Translations under genes and position numbers: made by a program
Shown here: piece by piece, positions 7,880-15,468 of the stretch
Numbering within the stretch: the first letter of the stretch is position 1
How the letters are laid out: every line of letters starts with the position of its first letter
The notes under the pieces: model-generated
Told to the model about the DNA's origin: nothing
Databases searched by the model: none
What the model saw: the letters and a program-made list of their open reading frames with translations, nothing else
NCBI GenBank assembly: GCA_015487515.1
Contig: WFPQ01000193.1
Coordinates: 1-16,971 of the forward strand
Length of the DNA stretch: 16,971 bases
Source: Hyphomicrobiales bacterium
Lineage (GTDB): Bacteria; Pseudomonadota; Alphaproteobacteria; Rhizobiales; Devosiaceae
Direction of reading: 5' to 3'

Positions 7880-9010
7880 TCAATTGTTGCCAACGGCTTT
7901 CTTGACGCTGGCAATGATGAAATCCTGGGTTTGTTCGTCCATATAGGGATGCATGGGCAGGCTCAGGACTTCGCCGGCCAATGCGTCAGATACCGGCAAT
8001 CCATTGCCTCCTTGCGGACAATCCCGATAGGCGGTCTGCCGGTGCAGCGGTTTTGGATAATAAACGGCAGTTGGAATACCGGCTTCCCTCAAGATTGCCT
8101 GCAATTGATTTCTGTTTTTCACCCTTATCGTATATTGGGCCCAAGTGGAAACAATTCCATCCCTTACAGGGGGAACCACGACATACTCCCCCAACTCCTG
8201 TCCGTAGCGCGCTGCAATCTGGTTTCGCTTTTCGATCTCCCTGGGGAATATATCAAGCTTTTCAAGCAAAATCGCAGCCTGCAATGTATCAAGCCGGGCG
8301 TTCAGGCCAATTCTTGCATTGTCGTATTTGTCGCTTCCCTTGCCGTGGACACGAATGCTGCGCATGAGTGAGGCAAGTTCTTCATCATTTGTCAGAACCG
8401 CCCCGCCATCGCCGTAGCAGCCAAGGGGCTTGGCCGGGAAAAAGCTGGTGGTGACTGCATCTGCCCATTCACCTGCCTGCCTGTTGTTCAGGGAAGATCC
8501 AAAGCCCTGGGCCGCATCGGAAATCAGTTTCAGATTGTTCTGGTCCGTTATTTTTCTGATGTCCGGATAGTTGGCGATCTGTCCAAACAGATCCACCGCA
8601 ATTACGGCTTTCGGAGTTAGCTCGTTCTGGGCAACGACCTGATCCAGTGCAAGTTGCAGATGTGCCGGATCCATGTTGAAACTGTCGGGCAGCACATCGA
8701 CGAACACGGGGGCAGCACCCCTTAATGCCACTACTTCGGCCGTTGCCGCAAAGGTGAAACTGGGCACAAAAACCGCATCTCCCGGTCCTATGCCCCAGGC
8801 CATCAGGGGCAGGGATATGGCATCGGTGCCATTGGAGCATGAAACCGCGTGTTGCATGTTGCCGAAGGCGCCCAGTTTTTCTTCAAATTCCCTTACTTCC
8901 GGCCCCATGATGAACCGGCCGTGGGCAAGCACCCTTGCAATGGCATCATCAATCCTGGTTCCAAGAAAACTGCGCTGCGCCTGCAAATCAATGAATTGGA
9001 TGTTTTTCAC
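7880..9010 (-). CDS. wbpE: DegT/DnrJ/EryC1 aminotransferase (WbpE-like)
   Basis: This PLP-dependent sugar aminotransferase is expected to convert UDP-3-keto-GlcNAcA to the 3-amino sugar with glutamate as donor. The 376-residue protein has SNGTDAI (59-65) for phosphate binding, SDAAQGFG (164-171) contacting the PLP ring, and the Schiff-base lysine in SFFPAKPLG (Lys194). The C-terminal half carries the family's [10 protein letters not shown] and [12 protein letters not shown] blocks. Translation starts at GTG 9010, overlapping the wbpD stop as GTGA, with AGGGA about eight bases upstream inside wbpD; this argues for translational coupling. Neighbours on both sides are the enzymes before and after it in the same pathway, so the assignment beyond the family rests on context plus similarity. 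Confidence 0.92.
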   Translation of the reverse strand: MKNIQFIDLQAQRSFLGTRIDDAIARVLAHGRFIMGPEVREFEEKLGAFGNMQHAVSCSNGTDAISLPLMAWGIGPGDAVFVPSFTFAATAEVVALRGAAPVFVDVLPDSFNMDPAHLQLALDQVVAQNELTPKAVIAVDLFGQIANYPDIRKITDQNNLKLISDAAQGFGSSLNNRQAGEWADAVTTSFFPAKPLGCYGDGGAVLTNDEELASLMRSIRVHGKGSDKYDNARIGLNARLDTLQAAILLEKLDIFPREIEKRNQIAARYGQELGEYVVVPPVRDGIVSTWAQYTIRVKNRNQLQAILREAGIPTAVYYPKPLHRQTAYRDCPQGGNGLPVSDALAGEVLSLPMHPYMDEQTQDFIIASVKKAVGNN

Positions 9011-9594
9011 TTTTGAAGTCCCTGAACAAGTTCCAGTCCCGTTTCACTTTCACGATATTTTTCATGGGTTCTTGGGCATACCAGATCCTTGCCAAGAATG
9101 TCGCCGGAACAACTCACCCAACCAACCTGGCGGGCCGGAACTCCAACCATGAGTGCATGATCGGGAACGTCCCTGGTAACGACTGCGCCGGCACCAATGG
9201 TGCAATAACGGCCAAGCGTGTGTCCGCAAACTATGGTTGCGTTGGCACCGATCGTTGCGCCCTTCTTTACCAGAGTTGGTGCAAATTCATCCTTGCGCTC
9301 CACGCCGGCCCGTGGCGTCAGTACATTGGTAAACACGCAAGAGGGGCCACAAAACACGTTGTCCTGCAGAGTGACCCCCTTGTAGATGCTGACATTGTTC
9401 TGGATTTTGCAATTGTCACCGATCAAGACATCAGGCCCTGCCATGACGTTCTGGCCCAGGGAACACGAAGCCCCGATGCGTGTGCCGGATATGATATGAC
9501 AGAAGTGCCAGATTTTCGTGCCCGGGCCGATTGTGCATCCCTCATCGACAAAAGCACTCGGGTGAACGAAGGGGTTTTCCGTGTTGTCTGCCAT
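9007..9594 (-). CDS. wbpD: UDP-2-acetamido-3-amino-glucuronate N-acetyltransferase (WbpD-like)
   Basis: This 195-residue left-handed beta-helix acetyltransferase is the final step, transferring acetyl from acetyl-CoA to the 3-amino group to give UDP-GlcNAc3NAcA. Hexapeptide repeats run from about residue 9 ([16 protein letters not shown]) to about 155, with the family-typical [18 protein letters not shown] loop that in WbpD-like enzymes belongs to the active-site region, and a terminal [12 protein letters not shown]. The Cys-containing tail ([18 protein letters not shown]) is a feature often seen in this group. ATG at 9594 lies three bases after the wbpB stop; AGGAG is 11 bases upstream, inside wbpB. 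It overlaps wbpE by 4 bp. Confidence 0.92.
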   Translation of the reverse strand: MADNTENPFVHPSAFVDEGCTIGPGTKIWHFCHIISGTRIGASCSLGQNVMAGPDVLIGDNCKIQNNVSIYKGVTLQDNVFCGPSCVFTNVLTPRAGVERKDEFAPTLVKKGATIGANATIVCGHTLGRYCTIGAGAVVTRDVPDHALMVGVPARQVGWVSCSGDILGKDLVCPRTHEKYRESETGLELVQGLQK

Positions 9595-9597
9595 TTT

Positions 9598-10566
9598 TCA
9601 GGATGCTCCTGTCCAGCCGGCACCTGCTGCATCGCCAGCGCGCAAAACACGCAGTACCGACATGGCTTCCCTGCCATCGGTGTAGGGCGTTTCTCCCGAC
9701 CGGCAGAAATCAAGGAAATGCGTACACTGGTTGCGCAACGGTTCTGCCGGTTCGAACTGTACGGCTTCTGCTTCCGCCTTTTCCAGCACTGGCATCCCAT
9801 CCACGATTTCTGCCCGGTGCCGGTAAAGCTGAAGCTTCTGGGGCCAGCCGGCCTGGTCATCAAACACTGCCGAAGCCTTTTCGCCAATCACCACAAGCCG
9901 CTGTTCCTTGACCGGGTTCAACCATGAGACCTCTATATGTGCCCTGACCCCATCGGGAAAGGCCATTTGCACGCTGGCAAAATCACTGATTCCAGGCTGC
10001 AGGACACTGTTGGCAAAACCTGAAACCCTGTCTGGCTCCTGTCCGGTCAGTGCCAGTATCATTGAAATGTCGTGGGGTGCAAAACTCCATAACACGTTCT
10101 CATGGGTCCGGATTTTTCCAATGCTGAGGCGACGTGAAAAGAGATAGCGCAGCTTGCCGAGTTCACCCGCCCTGACCATCTCCTTGAGCTTTAGGAATGC
10201 CGGATGATATTGCAGAAGATGCCCCACCATCAGGGTTCTTGAACGTGCGCCGGCGGTATCGCAAAGTTCCCGGGCATCTTCCATGGTCAGCGTAATCGGC
10301 TTTTCAACGAATACGTGCTTGCCTGCCTCAAGCGCTTTGAGGGCCAGGCAATGGTGCATCTGGGCAGGGACCGCAATCACCACCGCATCAATATTGCTGT
10401 CTGCAAGTATTTCATCAACCGTGAGACAGGACACCCCATAGGCCTCGTGCATGCGCTTTTGCACTGCCGGGTCCGGGTCTGAAATTGCTCCGAGAACGCC
10501 AAGTTCAAAAAAGTTGCGCACCAGGTTCTTTCCCCAGTGGCCACATCCGATTACAGCTACTAAAAT
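9598..10566 (-). CDS. wbpB: Gfo/Idh/MocA oxidoreductase, UDP-GlcNAcA 3-dehydrogenase-like (WbpB/WlbA role)
   Basis: This NAD-dependent oxidoreductase is expected to oxidise C3 of UDP-GlcNAcA before transamination. The Rossmann motif VAVIGCGHWGKN lies at the very N-terminus, followed by VFVEKPITL (EKP, 88-90) and SFAPHDISM (161-169), the conserved catalytic region of the family. The first ordinary start codon is GTG at 10521, which would delete the glycine motif. The frame runs upstream only to a TGA at 10572-10570. AAGGAG (10581-10576) sits nine bases before ATT at 10566, so an AUU start giving 322 residues is proposed; a one-base error is the alternative. It is first gene of the operon. The exact substrate is inferred from the wbpD-E-A neighbours; sequence alone shows only the family. 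Confidence 0.85.
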   Translation of the reverse strand: MLVAVIGCGHWGKNLVRNFFELGVLGAISDPDPAVQKRMHEAYGVSCLTVDEILADSNIDAVVIAVPAQMHHCLALKALEAGKHVFVEKPITLTMEDARELCDTAGARSRTLMVGHLLQYHPAFLKLKEMVRAGELGKLRYLFSRRLSIGKIRTHENVLWSFAPHDISMILALTGQEPDRVSGFANSVLQPGISDFASVQMAFPDGVRAHIEVSWLNPVKEQRLVVIGEKASAVFDDQAGWPQKLQLYRHRAEIVDGMPVLEKAEAEAVQFEPAEPLRNQCTHFLDFCRSGETPYTDGREAMSVLRVLRAGDAAGAGWTGAS

Positions 10567-10965
10567 CTTTCAATGCTCCTTCATGGGCAAAATGCAAAAC
10601 ATCGATGATGTTTCAAAGAATCAGCGATCAAATCAAACGATATTTCTGGCTGAATATTCGCGAGGTTGTCTTGTCTTTCTGCCATCACAGGCCGCGGTTC
10701 CGTCGGTAAGAGTCAATTTGCATGCCGTGAATCTGATGCCTTACTAAAACAAATATCTATTGTTGAAAAGGGCATTTCCAGCGAGATTTAACGGCGACTG
10801 AAATACCGTCAGGGCGAAAAAAAGAAATGACTCAAGAAAGCCCGTTCCGAATTCGACAATCAATGACCATGCCAAATAAGGCTTGACACGATAAGGGCAA
10901 AACGCGATGAGATGCCGGTGGGTCACTCATGGTCGGTGCAGAGTTTGAAGAGTGTATGAGGCGGA
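10567..10965. other. Divergent intergenic region between wbpB and the second glycosyltransferase
   Basis: About 400 bp without a convincing gene. It holds the wbpB ribosome binding site AAGGAG, a minus-strand mini-frame ATG-AAG-GAG-CAT-TGA (10584-10570) in frame with wbpB, the 14-bp block GAGGTTGTCTTGTC (10662-10675) also found at 6268-6281, and copy B of the shared promoter element. No clear -10/-35 pair for wbpB was recognised. Confidence 0.55.
10823..10880 (+). promoter_or_regulatory. Promoter-like element upstream of the 10966 glycosyltransferase (copy B of a shared element)
   Basis: The 36-bp block 10823-10858 begins AGAAAT and ends TTCCGAATTCGACA; it matches minus-strand 6344-6309 at 31 of 36 positions. 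TGCCAA follows 11 bp later, against 9 bp in copy A. TTCGAC (10852-10857) and AATAAG (10875-10880) are 17 bp apart and could be -35 and -10. A perfect TTGACA at 10883-10888 is a rival -35, but its -10 (GATGAG) is poor. The gene starts 107 bp after the block. Confidence 0.45.
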
Positions 10966-12159
10966 ATGTCAGGCAAGCACGAAACAACTTTTCCAGATGA
11001 ACTGGTCGTGTTCGCAATTGTGGCACTTGATGTATATAACGCCCCGGCGCTCCATGTCCTGAATATCTCGAAAGAACTGGCAAATTTGGGAATAAAGGTA
11101 ACTCTGGTGGCGCCGAGACCCGCTGGCGAGCTTGCGGTTTCCATTTCAGATGCTGATATGCAGTGCCACTATACTGCCAACCTGACCCGGTGGCGGCTGC
11201 CCAACAGTTTGAACACCCTGATGCAACTGGCTGCCGTGTGGCGGTTCAGAAAGAAAAAACGGCTATATTTGAGAAGCTCACCGTTCAGCCTGCCCCTGAT
11301 TGCCCTTGCAAGGGCCGTGGGTTTCAACCCGGTCGTGCTGGAGATCAATGGATGGATTTTCGATGAACTCGTATCCCTGGGATATGGCAAATTGCCTGCA
11401 CGAGTGTTTGAGTTCCTCCAGACCATGGAAGCCAAACTGGCCCACAGGATTCGCGTGGTTACACCCGGTCTGGGTCAAATTTTGAAAGAAAAACAAATTC
11501 AGGCCGACAAGGTTCAGGTTATCGGTAACGCTACCAATCTGCAGGTTTTCCACCCGCTGGAAAAGCGCAAATGCCGTTCGGTGCTCTCGCTTGCAACGAA
11601 CAGAACCTACATGGCATTTGTCGGCAACCTGTGGCCGCCAATTGACCTGGAGGTGATATTCCAGGCGATGAAACAGCTCGAGGACAACGGTGATGAGCTT
11701 GCCGCAAGAATGGAACTGCTCATTGCCGGAGATGGTGTCAGTGCCGGAGCTCTGCGCGAAAAAGCACGTAAAGCTGGTGTCGAAACCCGAGTTCATTTTC
11801 TCGGCAGCCGTTCTCCTGAACAGGCGAATGTCGTTTTGGGTGCTGCTGATCTTGCTGTTGCCCCGTTTCATGTTTCAAGAAATGAGCGCATAGGTCTTTC
11901 AGCGTTGAAACTGTTTGACTATGCAGCCGCTGCAAAACCAATAATTGCCTCGGACATATCCGGGATCAGGGAGTTTTCGGATCAGCCATGGATCAGGTTG
12001 TTTGCTCCTGGCGATACCGATTCATGTGCCAGAGCAATCTCCTCGTTTTTCACCACCGATTTGCAGCATTCCGGTGAGCAGGCGCGCATGTATGCAGAAG
12101 CCAATTTTGGCTGGAACCGGCGAGCCATGGAAATAACTTCATTGCTCGCACCGCTATAA
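10966..12159 (+). CDS. Glycosyltransferase family 4-like (GT-B) enzyme
   Basis: This 397-residue protein is a retaining-type GT-B glycosyltransferase, probably adding one sugar of the polysaccharide repeat at the cytoplasmic side of the membrane. The N-domain has a strand-helix start (ELVVFAIVALDVYNAPALHVLNISKELANLG) that binds the acceptor. The C-domain has VIGNATNLQVF (185-195), AFVGNLWPPIDL (217-228), LLIAGDG (251-257), VHFLGS (276-281) and ERIGLSALKLFDYAAAAKPII (307-327), the donor-binding helix, with Asp where many relatives have Glu. There is no signal peptide. ATG 10966 follows a GAGGCGGA ribosome binding site. It is divergent from wbpB and stands alone with about 300 bp before the next gene. 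Donor and linkage are not predictable; GlcNAc3NAcA or its derivatives are possible because of context. Confidence 0.88.
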   Translation: MSGKHETTFPDELVVFAIVALDVYNAPALHVLNISKELANLGIKVTLVAPRPAGELAVSISDADMQCHYTANLTRWRLPNSLNTLMQLAAVWRFRKKKRLYLRSSPFSLPLIALARAVGFNPVVLEINGWIFDELVSLGYGKLPARVFEFLQTMEAKLAHRIRVVTPGLGQILKEKQIQADKVQVIGNATNLQVFHPLEKRKCRSVLSLATNRTYMAFVGNLWPPIDLEVIFQAMKQLEDNGDELAARMELLIAGDGVSAGALREKARKAGVETRVHFLGSRSPEQANVVLGAADLAVAPFHVSRNERIGLSALKLFDYAAAAKPIIASDISGIREFSDQPWIRLFAPGDTDSCARAISSFFTTDLQHSGEQARMYAEANFGWNRRAMEITSLLAPL

Positions 12160-12194
12160 AACCTGCGCTTTCCCGTTGCAATCGTCTCAAACCA

Positions 12195-12236
12195 GCTTGC
12201 CAGACTCAATAACCCGCTCGCCAGACTCAGTATTTT
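12195..12236. repeat. Two tandem 21-bp direct repeats between the glycosyltransferase and wbpM
   Basis: GCTTGCCAGACTCAATA (12195) and GCTCGCCAGACTCAGTA (12216) match at 15 of 17 positions and start exactly 21 bp apart, two helical turns. The second copy runs into a T-rich stretch. This spacing is typical of paired regulator sites on one face of the DNA; no known regulator is recognised. Confidence 0.6.
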
Positions 12237-12427
12237 TTATCGATCCCTTATATGACAAGTGCGGCTATCAGAACCGGCCAGTGCAAACATCAGGGCCAAA
12301 GGACAATTCAAGGCATGTCCCCAAAGACCGCCAAAAACCGCCAATGGCATTTCGGCTCCGCGCCCACCCCGAAAGACTGTAACGCAAGCTGCAGCTTCGC
12401 ACCTGAATACAAAAGTGATCAATTTCT

Positions 12428-12455
12428 TTGGCAGTTTGCATAAATGGTTTATACT
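12428..12455 (+). promoter_or_regulatory. Candidate promoter for wbpM, implying a leaderless transcript
   Basis: TTGGCA (12428-12433) and TATACT (12450-12455) are 16 bp apart. Transcription starting about 7 bp later would begin at or next to the ATG at 12462. The other in-frame ATG, at 12444, would then lie inside the promoter spacer. Neither ATG has a ribosome binding site, which agrees with leaderless translation. Confidence 0.5.
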
Positions 12456-12461
12456 GATCCG

Positions 12462-14387
12462 ATGATCTCAAAATTGCGCAACGCGATAATAAAACTTTCC
12501 CGGCCTGCAAAACGGGCCGTGATGCTGGTCTTTGACTTTTTTGCCCTTACCTTTGCCGTCTGGGCAGCCTATTCCCTGCGCCTTAACGTTCTGCTTGTTC
12601 CGGACAGTACTCAGATTGTCGTAATGATCCTGGCACCGATTGTTGCGATTCCGGTATTTATAAGGCTCGGCCTTTATCGTTCAGTCATAAGATTTTTGCC
12701 GGGGCGGGCCATGTTTACCATAACAAAGGCCATCGCACTGGCCACCCTGATCTGGGTCGGAATGCTTTTTGCCCTTGAAATATCCCGTCTCGGAACCGTT
12801 CCCAGGTCATTGCCGATAATTTATGGGGTACTGGCAATCATAATGATTGCAGGAAGCCGCTTCATGGCAAAATACCTGTTATGGACACCGGTACGCAAGG
12901 GATTTTCGGACCAGATACTGATTTACGGAGCCGGTGAGGCCGGCGCCCAGCTGGCCCAGGCGCTGCACCAGGAAAAAAGCAAGTTCGTTGCCGGTTTCAT
13001 AGATAACGACCCTTCACTGCACGGGGGAGACGTGCAGGGAATAAGGGTTTACCCCCCTGCCCGGCTGCCCCACCTGATCGAAAATCTGGACATCAGGGAA
13101 ATCATCATCTCGATCCCTTCGATGAATTCCACCCAGCGGCAGCAGATAATATCCCAATTGAGCAAATACCAATTGAAAATACACGCCCTGCCGGCCCTGT
13201 CCGACCTGGCTTCCGGGCGTTACCTCATTTCCCAGGTTCGTGAAATAGAAATCGGCGACATACTTGGCCGGTCCAGCGTTCCGGCCGACCCGGAACTGTT
13301 GCAGGGAATGATTGAAAACCGATCCATCCTGGTTTCCGGCGCCGGGGGTTCAATCGGTTCCGAACTTTGCCGCCTGATAGTAAAATGGTCTCCACGCAAG
13401 CTGGTATTGCTGGAATCCAACGAGTTCTCCCTTTATCAGATCGAACGTGAATTGAAAAAGAACACCGACCTGCCCCTGGTGGCGGCGCTCGGCTCCGTAA
13501 CCGACAGTTCCCTTGTCGGGCGCACCCTCAAAAACGAGGCCGTGCAGGTGGTATTCCATGCAGCAGCCCACAAGCACGTTCCCCTGGTCGAGGCAAACGT
13601 GCTTGAAGGAGTAAGAAACAACATATTCGGCACCAGGACCATCGCCAAGGCTTCCCATGAAGCCGGTGTCGAGAGTTTCGTGCTCATTTCCACCGACAAG
13701 GCAGTACGTCCCAAAAACATAATGGGGGCCACCAAACGCTGGGCCGAACTCATAGTAAAGGACTTTGCAAACCGGGCCAGGGCCGAAAACAGCCAGCAGA
13801 AATTCTGTGCCGTAAGATTTGGCAATGTTCTGGGATCCAACGGATCGGTAGTTCCCCTGTTCAAGGAGCAAATCGCCCAAGGGGGCCCCGTAACCATAAC
13901 CGACGAGGAAATGACCCGTTATTTCATGTCCATACACGAGGCGGCAGAATTGATTGTTCAAGCCGGGGCACTATCAAGGGGTGGGGATATCTTCATACTG
14001 GAAATGGGCGAGCCCATACGCATACGCGACCTGGCAGAAAACATGATAAGACTTGCCGGAATGAGTATAAAGTCCCCTGAAAACCCCAACGGGGACATAG
14101 AAATTTCCATCATTGGACGCAGGCCCGGAGAAAAGACCCATGAGGAGTTGTTCTATGATCCCAACAGTGCCAAGCCGACCAGAAAGCCAAAGATTTTAAG
14201 GGCAATACGCTCAAAAGATCCAGGACCTTCACTACAGACCCAGATGGAAAGACTGAACCTGGCCTTTGAACAGCAGGATGAGGCATCGGCAAGAAAAATT
14301 CTGTTTGAAATGACAGAGGGAAATAGCGCGGGTGATGTTTCCCCTGGGGTGGTTCCCCTGAAAGTGGTCAGCAAATCCGAAAAATAA
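12462..14387 (+). CDS. wbpM: Membrane UDP-GlcNAc 4,6-dehydratase (WbpM/FlaA1/CapD family)
   Basis: This protein catalyses C4/C6 dehydration of UDP-GlcNAc to a 4-keto-6-deoxy sugar, the entry to QuiNAc, FucNAc or bacillosamine branches. The long 641-residue form has about four N-terminal transmembrane spans (about 20-40, 50-72, 85-106, 115-135), then a nucleotide-binding-like domain (ILIYGAGEAGAQL, about 153-164), then the catalytic SDR domain with ILVSGAGGSIGSE (about 289-301). It has the catalytic block STDKAVRPKNIMGATKR, where Met421 and Lys425 take the place of the usual Tyr-x3-Lys. The RRPGEKTHEELF block near the C-terminus is also family-typical. ATG 12462 is preferred because of the promoter at 12428-12455; ATG 12444 would add six residues. 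The reductase or aminotransferase for the next step is not in the window. Confidence 0.94.
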   Translation: MISKLRNAIIKLSRPAKRAVMLVFDFFALTFAVWAAYSLRLNVLLVPDSTQIVVMILAPIVAIPVFIRLGLYRSVIRFLPGRAMFTITKAIALATLIWVGMLFALEISRLGTVPRSLPIIYGVLAIIMIAGSRFMAKYLLWTPVRKGFSDQILIYGAGEAGAQLAQALHQEKSKFVAGFIDNDPSLHGGDVQGIRVYPPARLPHLIENLDIREIIISIPSMNSTQRQQIISQLSKYQLKIHALPALSDLASGRYLISQVREIEIGDILGRSSVPADPELLQGMIENRSILVSGAGGSIGSELCRLIVKWSPRKLVLLESNEFSLYQIERELKKNTDLPLVAALGSVTDSSLVGRTLKNEAVQVVFHAAAHKHVPLVEANVLEGVRNNIFGTRTIAKASHEAGVESFVLISTDKAVRPKNIMGATKRWAELIVKDFANRARAENSQQKFCAVRFGNVLGSNGSVVPLFKEQIAQGGPVTITDEEMTRYFMSIHEAAELIVQAGALSRGGDIFILEMGEPIRIRDLAENMIRLAGMSIKSPENPNGDIEISIIGRRPGEKTHEELFYDPNSAKPTRKPKILRAIRSKDPGPSLQTQMERLNLAFEQQDEASARKILFEMTEGNSAGDVSPGVVPLKVVSKSEK

Positions 14388-14546
14388 CCGGCGCAGCAAT
14401 GTTACCGATATATGACCCTGTCAAATATCCCTAAAACAGCCCGGCAGAAAAAAAACAAAAGTTCAGGCCCCAAAAATTCTTCCATAATGTAACATGCCGG
14501 CCAGGACCATAACGGCCCCTGCTCTACATGGCAAACAAACGTGACG

Positions 14547-14568
14547 GCATGATCAACATGCTTTTTTT
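14547..14568 (+). terminator. Weak intrinsic terminator candidate after wbpM
   Basis: GCATG-ATCAA-CATGC forms a 5-bp stem followed by seven T residues (14562-14568), 160 bp after the wbpM stop. The stem is short, so the call is tentative. Confidence 0.35.
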
Positions 14569-14593
14569 CTGTCAATGCAGGTAAAAATATTCA

Positions 14594-14623
14594 TTGACCT
14601 TTGGCGCAGAACATGCGTTAACA
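14594..14623 (+). promoter_or_regulatory. Candidate promoter of the small exported protein gene
   Basis: TTGACC (14594-14599) and TTAACA (14618-14623) are 18 bp apart and lie about 60 bp before the ATG at 14684. It lies just after the T-tract at 14562-14568, consistent with an independent transcription unit. The -10 match is modest. Confidence 0.4.
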
Positions 14624-14683
14624 TTTTCGTGAGCTGGGGGACCGGGGCTACTTCCACGTTGAATAGAAAAAGTGGAGACCGAT

Positions 14684-15013
14684 ATGGAAAACCGCAAATC
14701 ATCAACCAAAAACAACTTGAAAAACCTGCGCAAGGCAGCAATCGGAATTGCCAGTTCTGCAGCGATCATGGCTGGCGGGGTCTCAAATGCCGTGGCGTTT
14801 GACGAAGTCATTGAAGCCAAGATCTTTGTCATAGAGTGCACGATTTTGCTGTTCACCAATCCTGCACTGCATCTGACTGAATGCGGGGTCGGGAATAATG
14901 CGCCATCCGGCACGCTGGCTCCCCTGATCTTTAAACAGTATGTTCCACCAACGACAGAGTGCGATAGTGGATATACCCTGGTCGATGGGGACTGTGTTCC
15001 GGAAGCAAAATAA
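14684..15013 (+). CDS. Small exported cysteine-containing protein of unknown function
   Basis: This gene is not recognised. The 109-residue product starts at ATG 14684, with GGAG six bases upstream; a GTG at 14672 in frame overlaps that site and is unlikely. A basic N-terminus (about 1-20) leads into a hydrophobic, Ala/Gly-rich segment and a likely signal peptidase site after SNAVA (about residue 38). The predicted mature part of about 70 residues holds four cysteines (IECTI, TECGVG, TECDSG, GDCVPE), suited to two disulfides in the periplasm or outside. The C-terminal TECDSGYTLVDGDCVP resembles short Cys-x-x-Gly-Tyr-x-Leu loops found in secreted proteins. It has its own promoter candidate and a strong terminator 70 bp downstream, so it is probably a single-gene unit. 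A link to the polysaccharide locus is only positional. Confidence 0.7.
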   Translation: MENRKSSTKNNLKNLRKAAIGIASSAAIMAGGVSNAVAFDEVIEAKIFVIECTILLFTNPALHLTECGVGNNAPSGTLAPLIFKQYVPPTTECDSGYTLVDGDCVPEAK

Positions 15014-15083
15014 GATTTTTCCCGGCTTTGGCCGCATTGCAAGCGGTCAGGGTCGGGAAACTACAGGGCCGGCCAGAAACAAC

Positions 15084-15105
15084 CCTGCCATGCAGGCAGG
15101 TTTTT
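15084..15105 (+). terminator. Intrinsic terminator after the small exported protein gene
   Basis: CCTGCC-ATGCA-GGCAGG forms a perfect 6-bp GC-rich stem with a 5-nt loop, followed at once by TTTTT (15101-15105). It lies 70 bp after the stop codon at 15013. Confidence 0.7.
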
Positions 15106-15468
15106 GTGTGTGGCGGCAGCCGGGTATTGTCATGCATGTTCATTCGGTTCTCCCTGATTAGCCCTGGTTCTCGCAAACTTCAGCTTCGTCCGAGACGGGC
15201 CGAATAAACCAACTTGATGAGAACTCACATCCGGCGTGTGAATGGGCTGGCCTGTGCCGGTGCCGGAGCGCCGGACAGGCTCTTGCATTGGCATTGAGCC
15301 ATGGGCAGCAAATTGAGAATGTAGTTAATTCGCTCAAGGAGAAAAGCTCCACGGAGGCAGGGCCGGTTTTTCAGGGCCCGGATCAAGCGGATTTCACGGG
15401 AAGCATGATGCACTTCATGGGATCCGCAAGGGAAATCTGAAGGGGTAACACCAGGGTCAGCAGGTTGT
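15106..15468. other. Intergenic region between the terminator and tRNA-Gly, no gene supported
   Basis: I see no gene with a usable start here. A plus-strand frame is open from 15162 to a TGA at 15438-15440 but has no ATG before its last dozen codons and no ribosome binding site. Overlapping minus-strand frames of about 60 codons do not look like proteins. Downstream of tRNA-Gly on the minus strand no T-tract terminator was found. Confidence 0.5.

Noticed and set aside
9013..9927. Long plus-strand frame of 304 codons opposite wbpD and wbpB
   Set aside because: It spans two well-supported minus-strand genes and their junction, and has no recognisable domain.
10883..10911. TTGACA-N17-GATGAG as the main promoter of the 10966 glycosyltransferase
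   Set aside because: The -35 is perfect but the -10 matches only 3 of 6; kept only as an alternative to the shared element.
10744..10926. Short minus-strand frame with hydrophobic ends in the wbpB/glycosyltransferase intergenic region
   Set aside because: It has no ribosome binding site and overlaps the shared promoter-like block, which explains its similarity to a frame near 6309.
12195..12236. CRISPR-like array
   Set aside because: There are only two contiguous imperfect copies without spacers and no cas genes.
15162..15440. A 92-codon plus-strand open frame before tRNA-Gly
   Set aside because: It has no ATG until its last codons, no ribosome binding site, and no recognised motif; overlapping minus-strand frames are equally long. 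It could be a gene remnant but is not supported.
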